A stretch of DNA of 64,000 nucleotides from an uncultured Arachnia sp. (GCA_947493705.1 CANLSH010000014.1:1-64000), one strand, 5' to 3'; shown: positions 25,479 to 35,137, counted from the stretch's first letter. Numbers and translations are program-made. The notes: generated by a model from the letters alone, not told the origin.

Positions 25479-27486
25479 CGGCACTGGGCCCCTCGTTGGC
25501 GCGCGAAGCGATGAAGGCAGTGATCTCCTCGATCGCTGCGTCGACCGGCACACCATTGCGTTGCGAGCCGTCACGGTAGCGGAAGGACACACAGCCTGCG
25601 TCCCGGTCCTCGCCACCAGCAATCAGCATGAAGGGAACCTTCTGCTTCTGCGCGTTGCGGATCTTCTTGCCGAAGCGGTCGTCAGAGGTGTCCAACTCCG
25701 TGCGGATCCCCTGGTGGTGCAGTCGCGCAAGAATGCCTTCGAGATAGCCGTCGAATTCCGCGGCGACGGGAATGCCCAGCACTTGGACGGGGGCCAGCCA
25801 CGCCGGGAAAGCGCCCGCGTAGTGCTCGGTGAGTACGCCGAAGAACCGTTCGATCGAGCCGAAGAGCGCGCGGTGGATCATCACGGGGCGCTGGCGGGTG
25901 CCGTCGGATGCCTGGTACTCAAGCTCGAAAAGCTCAGGGAGGTTGAAGTCGAGCTGGATCGTGGACATCTGCCACGTGCGACCTATGGCGTCCTTGGCCT
26001 GGACGGAGATTTTTGGTCCGTAGAAGGCGGCGCCGCCGGGGTCCTCCACGAGTTCCAGGCCGGAGGCCGTGGCTACCTCGCGCAGTGTGTCGGTGGCCTC
26101 GTCCCACGTGGCGTCGTCACCCACGAACTTTTCGGGGTTCTTGCTGGAGACCTCCAGATAGAAATCGTCCAGGCCGTAGTCCTTGAGCAGTTCGAGCACG
26201 AACTGCAGCAGCCCCGCGAGTTCGTCGCGCATCTGTTCGCGTGTGCAATAAATGTGGGCGTCGTCCTGCGTGAAGCCACGGGCACGGGTGAGGCCGTGGA
26301 CCACACCCGACTTCTCGTTGCGGTACACAGTCCCGAACTCGAACAGCCGCAATGGAAGTTCACGGTACGAGCGTCCCCGCGACGCGAAGATCAGGTTGTG
26401 CATGGGGCAGTTCATGGGCTTCAGGTAGTAGTCCGCGCCCTGCTTGGTGAGGTTGCCGTCAGCGTCGTACTCGGCATCCATGCGCATGGGCGGGTACATG
26501 CCGTCGGCATACCACTCCAGGTGTCCGGAGGTCTCGAACAACTTCGACTTCGTGAGGTGCGGCGTGGTGACGAAAGAGTAGTTCTCCGCAATGTGGCGAC
26601 GGCGCGAGTACTCCTCCATCTCCATGCGGATCATGGCGCCCTTGGGATGGAACACCGCCAGGCCGGAGCCAATCTCATCGGGAAAGCTGAAGAGGTCCAG
26701 TTCGGCACCGAGTTTGCGGTGGTCGCGCTTGGCGGCCTCGGCCATACGGGTCTGGTAGGCCTTCAGGTCCTCGCGTGTGGCCCATGCTGTCCCGTACACC
26801 CGTTGCAGGGTGGCGTTGCGCTGATCTCCGCGCCAGTAGGCGGCGGACACTTTGGTCAACGCCACCGCCTGGATGTATCCGGTGTGGGGCACATGGGGGC
26901 CACGGCACAGATCCTTCCACGCCACGCTGCCGTCACGACGAACGTTGTCGTAGATGGTGAGCTCGCCGGCGCCCACCTCCACCGACGAGCCGTCGTCGTC
27001 GGAGGCGTTGCCCTTCAGGGCGACCAATTCGAGCTTGAACGGCTCTTCGGCCAGTTCCGCGCGCGCTTCATCGTCTGTAAAGGCGCGGCGGACGAACTTC
27101 TGCTTTTCGCGGACGATTTGTCCCATCTGCTTCTCGATGGCCGTCAGATCTTCGGGGGTCAGCGGATCAGTCTGGAAGTCGTAGTAGAACCCGTCCACGA
27201 TGGGCGGACCGATTCCCAGCTTCGCTTCCGGCATCAGGTGCTGCACAGCCTGGGCCGTGACATGGGCGGCGGAGTGACGCACGATGGCCAGACCGTCGGG
27301 CTCGGAGTTGAGCACCGGCTCGATGACGTCACCATCCTTGAGCTCCCGTGCCAGATCGAGTAGTTCGCCATCACGGCGCATCGCGACGACGCTCCGGTCG
27401 TTTCCGAAGAGGTCCAGTCCCGTCGTGGTGGTGGCGAGATCGACCTCGTCGGATCCTTCTGGCCGGTTTATGGTGATGACGCCACT
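25471..27486 (-). CDS. thrS: Threonyl-tRNA synthetase
   Basis: About 671 residues, class II synthetase. After a TGS-like start comes the editing domain with [14 protein letters not shown] (HxxxH) and [14 protein letters not shown]. The catalytic core shows [10 protein letters not shown] (zinc Cys), [20 protein letters not shown] (motif 2 region) and [15 protein letters not shown]; an anticodon-binding domain ends the protein. GTG 27486 with AGAGGAA upstream is the preferred start; an in-frame ATG at 27534 would add 16 residues with no good site. No T-box is evident upstream. First gene of the PIM operon. Confidence 0.95.
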   Translation of the reverse strand, partial: SGVITINRPEGSDEVDLATTTTGLDLFGNDRSVVAMRRDGELLDLARELKDGDVIEPVLNSEPDGLAIVRHSAAHVTAQAVQHLMPEAKLGIGPPIVDGFYYDFQTDPLTPEDLTAIEKQMGQIVREKQKFVRRAFTDDEARAELAEEPFKLELVALKGNASDDDGSSVEVGAGELTIYDNVRRDGSVAWKDLCRGPHVPHTGYIQAVALTKVSAAYWRGDQRNATLQRVYGTAWATREDLKAYQTRMAEAAKRDHRKLGAELDLFSFPDEIGSGLAVFHPKGAMIRMEMEEYSRRRHIAENYSFVTTPHLTKSKLFETSGHLEWYADGMYPPMRMDAEYDADGNLTKQGADYYLKPMNCPMHNLIFASRGRSYRELPLRLFEFGTVYRNEKSGVVHGLTRARGFTQDDAHIYCTREQMRDELAGLLQFVLELLKDYGLDDFYLEVSSKNPEKFVGDDATWDEATDTLREVATASGLELVEDPGGAAFYGPKISVQAKDAIGRTWQMSTIQLDFNLPELFELEYQASDGTRQRPVMIHRALFGSIERFFGVLTEHYAGAFPAWLAPVQVLGIPVAAEFDGYLEGILARLHHQGIRTELDTSDDRFGKKIRNAQKQKVPFMLIAGGEDRDAGCVSFRYRDGSQRNGVPVDAAIEEITAFIASRANEGPSADA

Positions 27487-27615
27487 CACTGGGAGTTCCT
27501 CTCGGGGCAGGTACTTGGATCGTGCCGGCTGCATTCATCGCGCGACGGGCACGCCCAGCATTCTGCCCTACGCAGGCGAAGACCTCTATCCCATGCCCCT
27601 CACTGCAGCGGGGTA

Positions 27616-27918
27616 TCAACCCTCGACTGCCTCCCCACCGGCCACGAGACTGCCGAACTCGGGATTGCTGTCGATGTGACGCGCGACGTAGGGGCACGTG
27701 GGCTTCACCATCAGCCCGGCCTCCGAGATGTCCCTGAGCGCGAAGTCTGCAAGGTCTGAGGCGTAGCCCTGCCCACCGTGCTCAGGATCCACTTCCGTGT
27801 GTGGGAGTTCGACCACCTCACCGTCACGTTGATAATCGATGAACCCGATCCTTGAACCGTCCAGGTGCAACTCGTAACGGTTCTCTTCCTCATTCTTCAC
27901 AAGCTTGGTCTCTGACAT
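27616..27918 (-). CDS. GNAT-like N-acetyltransferase (PF14542 type)
   Basis: 100 residues, the compact YjdJ/Gcn5-related form. It carries GFIDYQRDGEVVELPHTEV, then PEHGGQGYASDLADFAL (acetyl-CoA binding) and KPTCPYVARHIDSNPEF. Substrate unknown; relatives include small-molecule or protein acetyltransferases. MSETKL was chosen as start because the 15 upstream codons have no ribosome site. It lies upstream of thrS on the same strand with a ~130-bp gap. Confidence 0.85.
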   Translation of the reverse strand: MSETKLVKNEEENRYELHLDGSRIGFIDYQRDGEVVELPHTEVDPEHGGQGYASDLADFALRDISEAGLMVKPTCPYVARHIDSNPEFGSLVAGGEAVEG

Positions 27919-28037
27919 GTCGCCAACACTACTGTTGCCACCCATGCAGTTTCCCGGGCTCACAGAAGCTGTCCGTGCAGTGGTCGTTCGTGAAAGAAAT
28001 GGCGACTGTCGACCGCATGTGAGGGCAGGATGGGCTC

Positions 28038-28670
28038 ATGAGCATTTTTGACGACATGGCAAAGACATGGGACGACAAGCCGGACAGGGTCGAGCGCATC
28101 AGGGTGGTGAGTGCTCGGCTACGGGAGGTGCTCGACTTCGACGCGATCGAGGCCGGACTCGAGTATGGCTGTGGCACGGGCCAGCTGAGTTTTGCGTTGG
28201 CGGACGTCCTCCCCCACTGCCTGCTCGTGGATACCTCGTTGGAAATGTTGAAGGTGGCCGAGCGTGGAATCGCGGAGCGCAAACTCCAATGGGACACCGA
28301 ACGACGCAACTTTGCGACACAATCGCAGGATCATCCTGAAGCGATCGCGGATGTTGTGTTCTCCCTCCAGGTGCTTCATCACGTGGACGACCTGGAAACA
28401 ACTGTCGGCAACATGACGAAGGCCCTCAGGCCCGGCGGCCAGATCGCGCTGATGGACCTGCCCAAGGGTTCCTCCGGCTTCCACCACGGCAGCGACCACG
28501 ATCCTGCCGACAATCCTCATCTCGACGGCCTGGATCGTGGAGAGTTGGAGCAATTGTTGGACGGCGCAGGTCTCTCCTCCATCACGTGGCACGACGACAT
28601 CGAACTGCAGCGTGATGGCGAAGACGGGAGTACGACCTACAAGCTGTTCGTGGTCACCGCTCGCCTGTGA
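28038..28670 (+). CDS. SAM-dependent methyltransferase
   Basis: 210 residues, class I methyltransferase of the Methyltransf_11/25 type. Motif I is LEYGCGTGQLSFALAD (residues ~41-56), LLVDTSLEML gives the acidic residue of motif II, VFSLQVLHHVDD is motif IV and LRPGGQIALMDLPK follows. Substrate is unknown; this small form often acts on small molecules. It has no partner gene in its vicinity and is divergent from the GNAT gene. Confidence 0.85.
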   Translation: MSIFDDMAKTWDDKPDRVERIRVVSARLREVLDFDAIEAGLEYGCGTGQLSFALADVLPHCLLVDTSLEMLKVAERGIAERKLQWDTERRNFATQSQDHPEAIADVVFSLQVLHHVDDLETTVGNMTKALRPGGQIALMDLPKGSSGFHHGSDHDPADNPHLDGLDRGELEQLLDGAGLSSITWHDDIELQRDGEDGSTTYKLFVVTARL

Positions 28671-28673
28671 ACC

Positions 28674-29495
28674 TCATCTGCTGATCGGGACAACTGTGGC
28701 GTAGGTCAGGCGGGCAGCATACTCCCCAGCAAGGTCGACCTCGTGGCGCAAGCGCGCGGTGCCGGGTACACAGTTCACTTGCAGATCGTCCTGACGACAG
28801 AGACTCTCGCGGTCGCCCGAGTCGCACATCGGGTTGCTCAAGGTGGACACGAGCGGCGGGGACTCATGGCGAGACGCGCCAAACCAAAGAGCGGCGCTAC
28901 CAGCCGTCACGAGCACGACAACCGTGATCCATCCTGTGCCAGGAGGCGTGTCCCAGTTGTTCCGATTGAGCGCCGCCATCGTCATGTACTCGAAGAAGCT
29001 GTGAGCAAGGCCGAAAGCAGTAGCACCCCACAGGACGACTCCAAGACCGACGAGGATCCTGCTCGGGAGTTGCGCATTTAGCCGAGAAAGCACGATGAAG
29101 ATCACCAGTGCCACAATCTCAACCGCGATCCACAACCATCCTGAGATGTATGCCTTGGGATCGCGCCGTCGGTTGAGAGCCGCCGAAATGCCCTGCACCG
29201 CGACGATGAGGGGAACCACTGCTGCCAGAAGGGCGACCCATTTGGTTTCCCTGCCCAGACGGAGGCCGAGGACCAGGACGATCCACGATGCGATTGCCAA
29301 CACCATGGCGAGTCTAGTGAGATTCGGGATCGTCGTGAGGTTGAACACGGTCCCGTCCAGCATTCCCCCGCGGCAGGGGATCCAGTGAAGATGAACCGAG
29401 ACGGCCGTCAACGCTCCCGACGTGAAGAGGAAACCGCTCGCCACGAACCACGGCCAGCGTGGCTGCACTTCCACGCCCGCGTGTGGATTGCCCAT
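28674..29495 (-). CDS. Unrecognised multi-pass membrane protein
   Basis: 273 residues with about seven hydrophobic segments in the first ~205 residues (for example WFVASGFLFTSGALTAVSV and WIVLVLGLRLG), then a ~65-residue polar tail with three Cys (MCDSGDRESLC..QVNC) predicted to be outside or disulphide-linked. I do not recognise the family; the layout recalls DUF998-type proteins. ATG 29495 has GGGGAG upstream. About 47 bp before the start is one copy of a palindromic element also found before an AraC-type gene at 32782, which suggests shared regulation. Confidence 0.6.
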   Translation of the reverse strand: MGNPHAGVEVQPRWPWFVASGFLFTSGALTAVSVHLHWIPCRGGMLDGTVFNLTTIPNLTRLAMVLAIASWIVLVLGLRLGRETKWVALLAAVVPLIVAVQGISAALNRRRDPKAYISGWLWIAVEIVALVIFIVLSRLNAQLPSRILVGLGVVLWGATAFGLAHSFFEYMTMAALNRNNWDTPPGTGWITVVVLVTAGSAALWFGASRHESPPLVSTLSNPMCDSGDRESLCRQDDLQVNCVPGTARLRHEVDLAGEYAARLTYATVVPISR

Positions 29496-29765
29496 GATCT
29501 CCCCGATTCCTCTCGACGCAGCGGCGAACAGCGAGCCTGTGCGGTAGAACTCGTCGCGGAGACGACATCAGTTCGACCAGATAGGCACATCAAACCTCGA
29601 CTACACAGCAGGGTCCGGGTCATCTTGACCCACACCGTCCCCCATCAAAGACCTTGACACAGGGAGCAGGTCAAGCCCCGATGGCGCCACCAGCGTCGCG
29701 TGGAGAACCGGAGCTCTCGCGCCTCGGAGCAATGGTCTACTCAAGTTGGGATGACCGCAAGCAGG
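29496..29765. other. Intergenic region between the membrane protein and VapC
   Basis: No supported gene. It holds copy 1 of the 44-bp palindromic element and presumably the promoter of the membrane-protein gene. Confidence 0.55.
29543..29586. repeat. Palindromic element, copy 1
   Basis: Forty-four bases built as GGTAGAACTCGTCGCG, ten variable bases, CAGTTCGACCAGATAGGC. The outer blocks are identical to those of the copy at 32696-32739. Within it GGTAGAACT and AGTTCGACC form inverted arms (8 of 9 matched) 18 bases apart. It lies 47 bp upstream of the membrane-protein start (minus strand). Likely a regulator-binding site. Confidence 0.7.
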
Positions 29766-30158
29766 TCAGCGTTCTGGATGGAGCGGCGCCAAGCCGAAGT
29801 CGCGTGCGGCGTCACTCATCAGTGAGTCGTAGGTCACTATCGAATCGACGCCTATCGCGAGGGCAGCTGCGAGGTGAATGGCGTCGAGAGATCGCAGGTG
29901 GGTCCCCGGCAGTAAACCGGCCTGCGTGAGAATGGCGGGGTTCAGTTCATACAAGTCGAGACGATCCAGCAACTCGGTGACGTTGCGCTGGTTCACGACT
30001 TCCAAGCGTTGCACAGCTCGCCGCAGCTCGGTTTCCACCAGCCGGCATGCCACCAGTGTTGGCCGTTCGGACTCGATCGCCCGGATCAAGTGCGCGGACT
30101 CCTGCTCAGCGACGATCAGCTTGATCGCGGCCGAGGTATCGACATACCACGTGCTCAT
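29766..30158 (-). CDS. vapC: VapC-type PIN-domain toxin
   Basis: 130 residues, PIN fold. The acidic active-site residues are in place: YVDTSAAIKL (D7), ETELRRAV (E43), LRSLDAIHLA (D~93) and VTYDSLMSDAA (D~111). VapC toxins are ribonucleases that cut tRNA or rRNA. Its ATG overlaps the antitoxin stop (ATGA), the normal VapBC layout, so it is expressed with the antitoxin. Confidence 0.93.
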   Translation of the reverse strand: MSTWYVDTSAAIKLIVAEQESAHLIRAIESERPTLVACRLVETELRRAVQRLEVVNQRNVTELLDRLDLYELNPAILTQAGLLPGTHLRSLDAIHLAAALAIGVDSIVTYDSLMSDAARDFGLAPLHPER

Positions 30159-30397
30159 CTTTCAGCGCGCAGTTCGTCAAGCAACTCTTCCGTTGTCGTG
30201 TCGATGGGCACCAGATCGGCAGTAGAGAATCGAGGAGGGCGCCTCGCCGGCCGATACGCCAGCGAGGCCTCCGTCAAGGGCACTATGCGCGCCACCGGCG
30301 TTCCGCGGCGGGTCACCACGAAAGTTTGCCCGAGCTCGACCTCACGCAACACCTGTCCACTGTCGTTGCGCATCTCCCGTTGGCTGATGGTCCGCAT
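30155..30397 (-). CDS. vapB: VapB-type antitoxin (Phd/YefM fold)
   Basis: 80 residues. The N-terminal DNA-binding part reads TISQREMRNDSGQVLREVE and FVVTRRGTPVARIVPL, typical Phd/YefM. The C-terminal ~35 residues (ARRPPRFSTADLVPI... EELLDELRAER) are the toxin-binding arm. It binds VapC and represses its own promoter. The ATG at 30397 sits about seven bases after a TACACT -10 box, so the mRNA may be leaderless. Confidence 0.9.
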   Translation of the reverse strand: MRTISQREMRNDSGQVLREVELGQTFVVTRRGTPVARIVPLTEASLAYRPARRPPRFSTADLVPIDTTTEELLDELRAER

Positions 30398-30440
30398 TTT
30401 TACAGTGTAGCATTGGCGTAGCAGCAACGTAGCAACTAAG
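30398..30440 (-). promoter_or_regulatory. vapBC promoter and likely operator
   Basis: Read on the minus strand, a TACACT -10 box (30409..30404) lies just before the antitoxin ATG. Upstream are repeated TTGCTAC/GCTGCTAC/ATGCTAC words, GCTAC occurring three times in about 30 bases, a likely site for VapB autorepression. Confidence 0.5.
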
Positions 30441-30666
30441 ACGGCTCGCATTCAGATATTGTTTGATGCCCCCCTGCTTTGGGACGACTTCGGCGCCGTG
30501 CTGTCGCGGCGGATTCAGGCGTTGATGATTCCGAGGCACACAACGCCGTGTAGCGAGATCTGCGGTGTCCTTCATGATTGGATTCTCCCAGCCCGACAGA
30601 AACCGAACCACATCGTTACACACTGCGAGATGTCGCGGACACAGGCCACGGCTGGGTGGAGACGGG

Positions 30667-32410
30667 ATGAATCACACCACACTTCCGCCCCGGGGCGGAC
30701 GGGAAGGGCGGTCGGAAGTGATCAGCGTACGGACACTCAGGTACGGTGCAGCCCTGCTGGCTGTGGTTGCTCTGACTGCCCTGAATGCCTATCTGCTGGA
30801 TACCCTGGATGTTGTCGGGATCCCGTGGATCTTCGCGGCGGCCTTGCTCGTGCAGGTGCTTCTGATCATTCTGTTCCTCTTCAGCCTGATCATGGTCCTG
30901 CGAACGCCGCTGAAAATCGCCTGGTCGATACTGACATCCGCTTGGCAAGGCGTCCAAGGCAACACATACGTTCTGCGGCTCCGCGATCGGTACCCGCGCC
31001 TCGTCGGCTGGGCTGGCCGCCGGTTCTCGATGAAACGGCCAACCGGACTCGTCGTGACCATCGGTGCCGCGGCTGCGGCCGCAGCCCTCTTGCCGTTCAT
31101 CAGCGTCACACGAGCGGTCGTCCAGAAGACCTCGTTCGCCGGGATTGATCAGCGGGTCCTCAATCTTGTGCCGGATATCCGCACCGACGGGCAGGACACG
31201 TTTTTCAGTTTCGTGACCTTTGCCGCGAGTTCGACGTCGGGCATCCTTTTTCTCATCGTCCTGGGCTTGGCGTCCTGGCGGCGGCGACAATGGTGGGTAC
31301 CAGTTCTGCTGGCAGCTGCCTTCGGCCTGGAACGCGCCGCCGCCACGGCGATCAAACAGATCGTCGCACGGCCCCGGCCGGACCGCTCCCTGAGTCTGCT
31401 GACCGAAAACAGCTTCAGTTTTCCCAGCGGACACACCCTGACGGCGACCGTCATGACCGGCCTCATTGCCTACCTGCTGTGCCGCGCTTTCAAGTCCTCC
31501 GTTGCCCGGCTTCTGAATTGTTCTGGCAGCGCTGACCGCCGTGTTGCTGGTCGGAATCAGCAGGATATATCTCGGAGTCCATTACCCCAGCGACATCCTG
31601 GGCAGTCTCGCCTTCGGTGTGTTTCTTCTCGCCGTCATCATCGCACCGTTGGAGATCAACGACCGATTCCACCTGGTCACACCAGTGAAACTCAGCGCCG
31701 TGGCCACACAGCCACTGCTGATCGCTGCTGCCGCTGCCTTGCTGTTCGCCGGGATATTCGGCGCCCAGCTCACACCCCTGAACGTCGTTGAACGTCAGGA
31801 GACGACCCAGTCGTTGGCGGCGTTGGACCAAGTCGCCATCGGGCAGCTGCCCGTCTACAGCGAAACCTTGACCGGGGCCAGGATGGAACCGATCAACTTC
31901 ATCTACCTCGGTAGCCAGCAGCAGATTGAGGACGTGTTCAAAGGGGCCGGATGGTACAAGGCCGACCCCTGGACCCTGGGCAACACCCTGCGGTCCATCC
32001 TCGTTGCAGTACGCAACGAGCAGTACCTCAATGCCCCTGTCACGCCGTGATATCTGGCTGCCAGGCCCGAGACCGTCGCGTTCCAACAGCCCACCGACGC
32101 CAACACACTGGTCCAGCGACATCACACAAGGCTTTGGAAGACCAACTTCACCATCGACGGCCAACCCGTGTGGGTCGCCACGGCCAGCTTCGACCGCGGC
32201 ATTGGGCTAGGAGCCGCGACCGGATTGCCGACCCACCACATCGACCCGAATGTCGACGCGGAGAGGGCTTACATCCTGCAGTCACTGAAAGTGGCACAGC
32301 CCCACCTGGTGCAGGTCGTGGAGGCCCAACAGGGTTACAACACAGCTGGCGACGGCTTCTTCACTGACGGCCGGGCCGCTGTACTCAATCTCGAAACCCT
32401 GAACCCGTAG
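30667..32410 (+). pseudogene. PAP2-phosphatase/LssY-C fusion protein, disrupted
   Basis: The intact ancestor would be ~580 residues: N-terminal helices, a PAP2 phosphatase domain (KQIVARPRP, PSGHTLTATV, then SRIYLGVHYPSDILG) and a C-terminal LssY-type domain (NAPVTP, HTRLWKTNF, THHIDPNVDAER). Two lesions are visible. Near 31513-31517 an extra base moves the reading from ...SSVARLL into another frame; the correct continuation IVLAALTAVLLVGISR is open from 31517. At 32048-32050 a TGA interrupts the second frame after NAPVTP; one base change to CGA would reopen it. The frame then runs to 32410. A dead gene is most likely; sequencing error is less likely with two lesions. Confidence 0.8.
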
Positions 32411-32781
32411 CTGCAGTGCACCACTTCGCCGGACGGTGCCGATGAGCAGCTGTCCACTCCGTCCGGTCCCCTTGCATCCCGAAGCCGACCACCATCAACC
32501 GCTGGCGTGGGTTGCAGGTCAGCGGGTGTGGCGCCCTCCTCGACATCGGTATGTGTGGCGGATGTGGGCGGACTGGTGCCCTTGAGCAGGAAACGATGTG
32601 CCGTCGCCGCACACGTATACCGACGCCGGGCAGTGCGCTGGGGTGACGATCAGCGCTCTCCGCTGACCGGTCGTGCGCGCATCGTCGCGCTGTTCGGTAG
32701 AACTCGTCGCGAGCACCCCACCAGTTCGACCAGATAGGCCATGCACCGGACAGAACGTGTTGACCTCGTAGACTCTCGGGT
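32411..32781. other. 371-bp region before the AraC gene
   Basis: No convincing coding sequence on either strand; short ORFs are compositional. It contains copy 2 of the 44-bp palindromic element and the AraC promoter: TAGACT at 32769-32774 ends seven bases before the ATG, so the transcript is probably leaderless. Confidence 0.55.
32696..32739. repeat. Palindromic element, copy 2
   Basis: Same 16-bp and 18-bp blocks as the copy at 29543-29586, with a different ten-base centre and identical total length. It lies 42 bp before the AraC-type start and just upstream of its -35 region, the usual place for an activator site. Confidence 0.7.
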
Positions 32782-33528
32782 ATGACCCGGATCGCCACCG
32801 GACTGACGGCAGAGCAGTGGACTTCGGTTTTTGACCTCGCCGCCGAGCAGGCCGCCACGCTGGAGGCCACCGACCTGGCGGACCACGCCGGGTACAGCCC
32901 CTTCCACTTCTCACGAATGTTCGCCGCGCACGCGGGCATGGGCCCCGGTCAATATCTCACCGCGCTGCGCATCGACACCGCCAAGCGGTTGCTGCTGGCG
33001 GGAAGGGACCCGGTGATCGACATCGCCACCGCCGTCGGCTTCGATTCCCTGTCGAGCTTCGGGCGCCGGTTCCGCAGCACTGTGGGAGTGGCGCCCGCGC
33101 AGTTGCGGCACCTGGCTGAGCGCATCGGCGATCACCCGCCGCGTCCATTCGCGCTGCTGCCCCCGGGCCCGCCCGCGGTAACTGTGACGCTCGAGGTGCC
33201 CGACGCAGTCGGTCCCACTGCAAGCACGTCGATGTGGGTCGGCTGGTTCCCTCGCCCGGCACCGATTGGCCTCCCTCGCGCAGGGGTGCTGGTTTCAGGC
33301 GTCACTGAAGTGCGGCTGCCGCTGTGCGCCGGAGCGCCGTACCTGCTGGGGTTCGCGGTGATGGCCCATGCCGCTCCCCTGGACCACTTGGCACCGCCCG
33401 CGCCCCTGGTCGCCGCCCATCCCGCGCCCGTCACCGGGCGGTGCAAGGTCACGCTGCGGTTCGGCACCCAGTCCAGGCAGCGACGGATACCGCTGCTGAC
33501 GGCGCTGCCCAGCCTGTGCCCGCGCTGA
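32782..33528 (+). CDS. AraC-family transcriptional regulator (N-terminal HTH)
   Basis: 248 residues. Unusually for the family, the two helix-turn-helix motifs are N-terminal (~10-105): LEATDLADHAGYSPFHFSRM, YLTALRIDTAKRLLL and IDIATAVGFDSLSSFGRRFR. The C-terminal ~140 residues are Pro/Ala-rich and unrecognised; in similarly built proteins this part binds a small molecule. ATG 32782 is chosen because a -10 box TAGACT precedes it by seven bases. The palindromic element upstream may be its own operator, shared with the membrane-protein gene at 28674-29495. The following glyoxalase gene could be another target. Confidence 0.85.
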   Translation: MTRIATGLTAEQWTSVFDLAAEQAATLEATDLADHAGYSPFHFSRMFAAHAGMGPGQYLTALRIDTAKRLLLAGRDPVIDIATAVGFDSLSSFGRRFRSTVGVAPAQLRHLAERIGDHPPRPFALLPPGPPAVTVTLEVPDAVGPTASTSMWVGWFPRPAPIGLPRAGVLVSGVTEVRLPLCAGAPYLLGFAVMAHAAPLDHLAPPAPLVAAHPAPVTGRCKVTLRFGTQSRQRRIPLLTALPSLCPR

Positions 33529-33659
33529 GCACGGCTCCCCATTTGGCAGCATTGCCGGAGCTTGATTGCGCAAGATCGGACAAAGATCGTCCGCCCCACA
33601 GCCATAACGTGGAACCAACCCGATCGGGCCACGAGGGCCCACAGAACGCAGGAGGAACA

Positions 33660-34457
33660 ATGACCCGAACCACCGGCACAAGCACTTGGCTCGATCTCAG
33701 CACGCGGCATCTCGAATCCGCGAAGACCTTTTACACCGGACTGTTTGGTTGGGCATTCGAGGACCTCGGCGACGATTTCGGCCATTATCACCTGATTCGC
33801 AACGACGGTGCACTGGTGGGCGGGCTCATGGATGTCTCCGGCATGACCTGCCCGGAGGGCGGCGAACTCTCTTCGGAATGGGGCATCTTCCTGGCCGTGG
33901 ATGACGTCGACACACGCCTCGCAGAGGTCACAGCCTCCGGCGGCACTGTGGTGGTGCCCGCCGAGAACGTCGGCGACTCGGGGCGAATGGCCGTGGTCCT
34001 TGACCCCACGGGCGCGATGGTTGGGCTGTGGCAGGCCCGCGAGCTCGAGGGGTATGAGTTCACCGGCTCACCCGGTTCCCCGGTGTGGTTCGAGCTGATG
34101 GCCCACCACTTCGACGACGCCGCCGCCTTCTACACCGCCGTCTTCGACGCGGATCTGGTACCGATGAGCGAGCCTATGGATGACGCCGATTTCCGCTACG
34201 TCACCAATGGGCCGGGTGAGACGGCCAGCTGGGGGCTGGGAGACGCGACGGGCGTCATGCCGGAAGACGCCGCCGGCTGGCGCGTCTACCTGGGCGTGGC
34301 GGCGTGTGACGCAGCGGTCGAGAAGGTCAAGGAACTGGGTGGAAGCCTTCTGGATGGGCCCGTGGACTCCCCCTTCGGACGTATCGCCACGGTCGCGGAC
34401 CCGGAGGGGGCGAGCTTCCAGATCTGCGCGATGAGCGAGGGCGTCGCGGAGGGCTAG
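33660..34457 (+). CDS. Two-domain VOC/glyoxalase-family protein
   Basis: 265 residues made of two VOC modules. The first starts STWLDLSTRHLESAKTFYTG and ends with DPTGAMVGLWQ; the second starts VWFELMAHHFDDAAAFYTAV and ends DPEGASFQI. Paired domains of this kind occur in glyoxalase/bleomycin-resistance proteins and in hydroxylases of natural-product tailoring; substrate unknown. AGGAGGAACA before the ATG is a strong ribosome site. It lies ~130 bp after the AraC gene on the same strand. Confidence 0.88.
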   Translation: MTRTTGTSTWLDLSTRHLESAKTFYTGLFGWAFEDLGDDFGHYHLIRNDGALVGGLMDVSGMTCPEGGELSSEWGIFLAVDDVDTRLAEVTASGGTVVVPAENVGDSGRMAVVLDPTGAMVGLWQARELEGYEFTGSPGSPVWFELMAHHFDDAAAFYTAVFDADLVPMSEPMDDADFRYVTNGPGETASWGLGDATGVMPEDAAGWRVYLGVAACDAAVEKVKELGGSLLDGPVDSPFGRIATVADPEGASFQICAMSEGVAEG

Positions 34458-34489
34458 ATTCACGACGATCCGAGCGTCTATCCGGACGG

Positions 34490-35035
34490 CTATCCGGATA
34501 GACGACGGTGCAGTCCCACCCGCACATCGGGCCATTCCTCGTGCAACACACTGAAGTAATCCACATCTGCCACCGAGCCGTCGGCCGCGCGGCGAAAGCT
34601 CCGCAGCGTGCCCTCGAACCTGGCGCCCAGTCCGGCAATCGCGCGATGCGAACGACTATTGCGATGATCGCAGCGCAGAGCCACGCGAGTGACACCGAGT
34701 TCATCGAAGGCGTGACTGAACAACAGCAACTTCGTCGCCGGGTTGACGCGCGTTCCCCAGACATCCCGGGCGTAGATGGTGTTCCCGATTTCCACTCGCA
34801 CGCCGGGCACGAGGTCGTAGAAGGTTGTCCGGCCCACGAAACGGCCGTCCAGGTTCACCGCGAACGCCAACGCGCCCGGCTGTTCCACGAGGTTTCTCAC
34901 GTGCGTCGCCATGGCGTCGTCATCCGTCGGCAGTGGTGTGCTCATCCCTGACCACATGGCTTCATCCACCAGGCTCCTCAGTGAGGGGGCATCCGCCTGC
35001 GTCAGCGGACGGAGAACGAGACCGTTGAGGCTCAT
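34490..35035 (-). CDS. GNAT N-acetyltransferase, RimJ/RimL type
   Basis: 181 residues. N-terminal LVLRPLTQADAPSLRSLV and the acetyl-CoA region YARDVWGTRVNPATKLLLFSHAF, LGVTRVALRCDHRNSRSHRAI and LGARFEGTLR are typical of the RimJ/RimL protein-acetyltransferase group. Substrate unknown. The start is uncertain: ATG 35035 was used; a GTG at 35053 is in frame. Convergent with the VOC gene. Confidence 0.85.
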   Translation of the reverse strand: MSLNGLVLRPLTQADAPSLRSLVDEAMWSGMSTPLPTDDDAMATHVRNLVEQPGALAFAVNLDGRFVGRTTFYDLVPGVRVEIGNTIYARDVWGTRVNPATKLLLFSHAFDELGVTRVALRCDHRNSRSHRAIAGLGARFEGTLRSFRRAADGSVADVDYFSVLHEEWPDVRVGLHRRLSG

Positions 35036-35137
35036 GGTGATGTCGTGCAGCACGTCGAAAAGCTATCATCGGAAGCCGCTCCCTCAGCACAAACAGAGGG
35101 CGGGGCAGCACACTCGGCGGAGCAGTGGCGCCCTCCG

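Noticed and set aside
25561-27363. 600-residue plus-strand ORF opposite thrS
   Set aside because: Antisense shadow of the synthetase gene, caused by GC-rich third positions.
32507-32737. ORFs in the gap before the AraC gene
   Set aside because: Both strands are open with implausible Arg/Ser-rich products, and the palindromic element lies inside.
29543-32739. Integron attC-like pair
   Set aside because: The two palindromic elements do not have the GTTRRRY core of attC sites and no integrase or cassette array is present.
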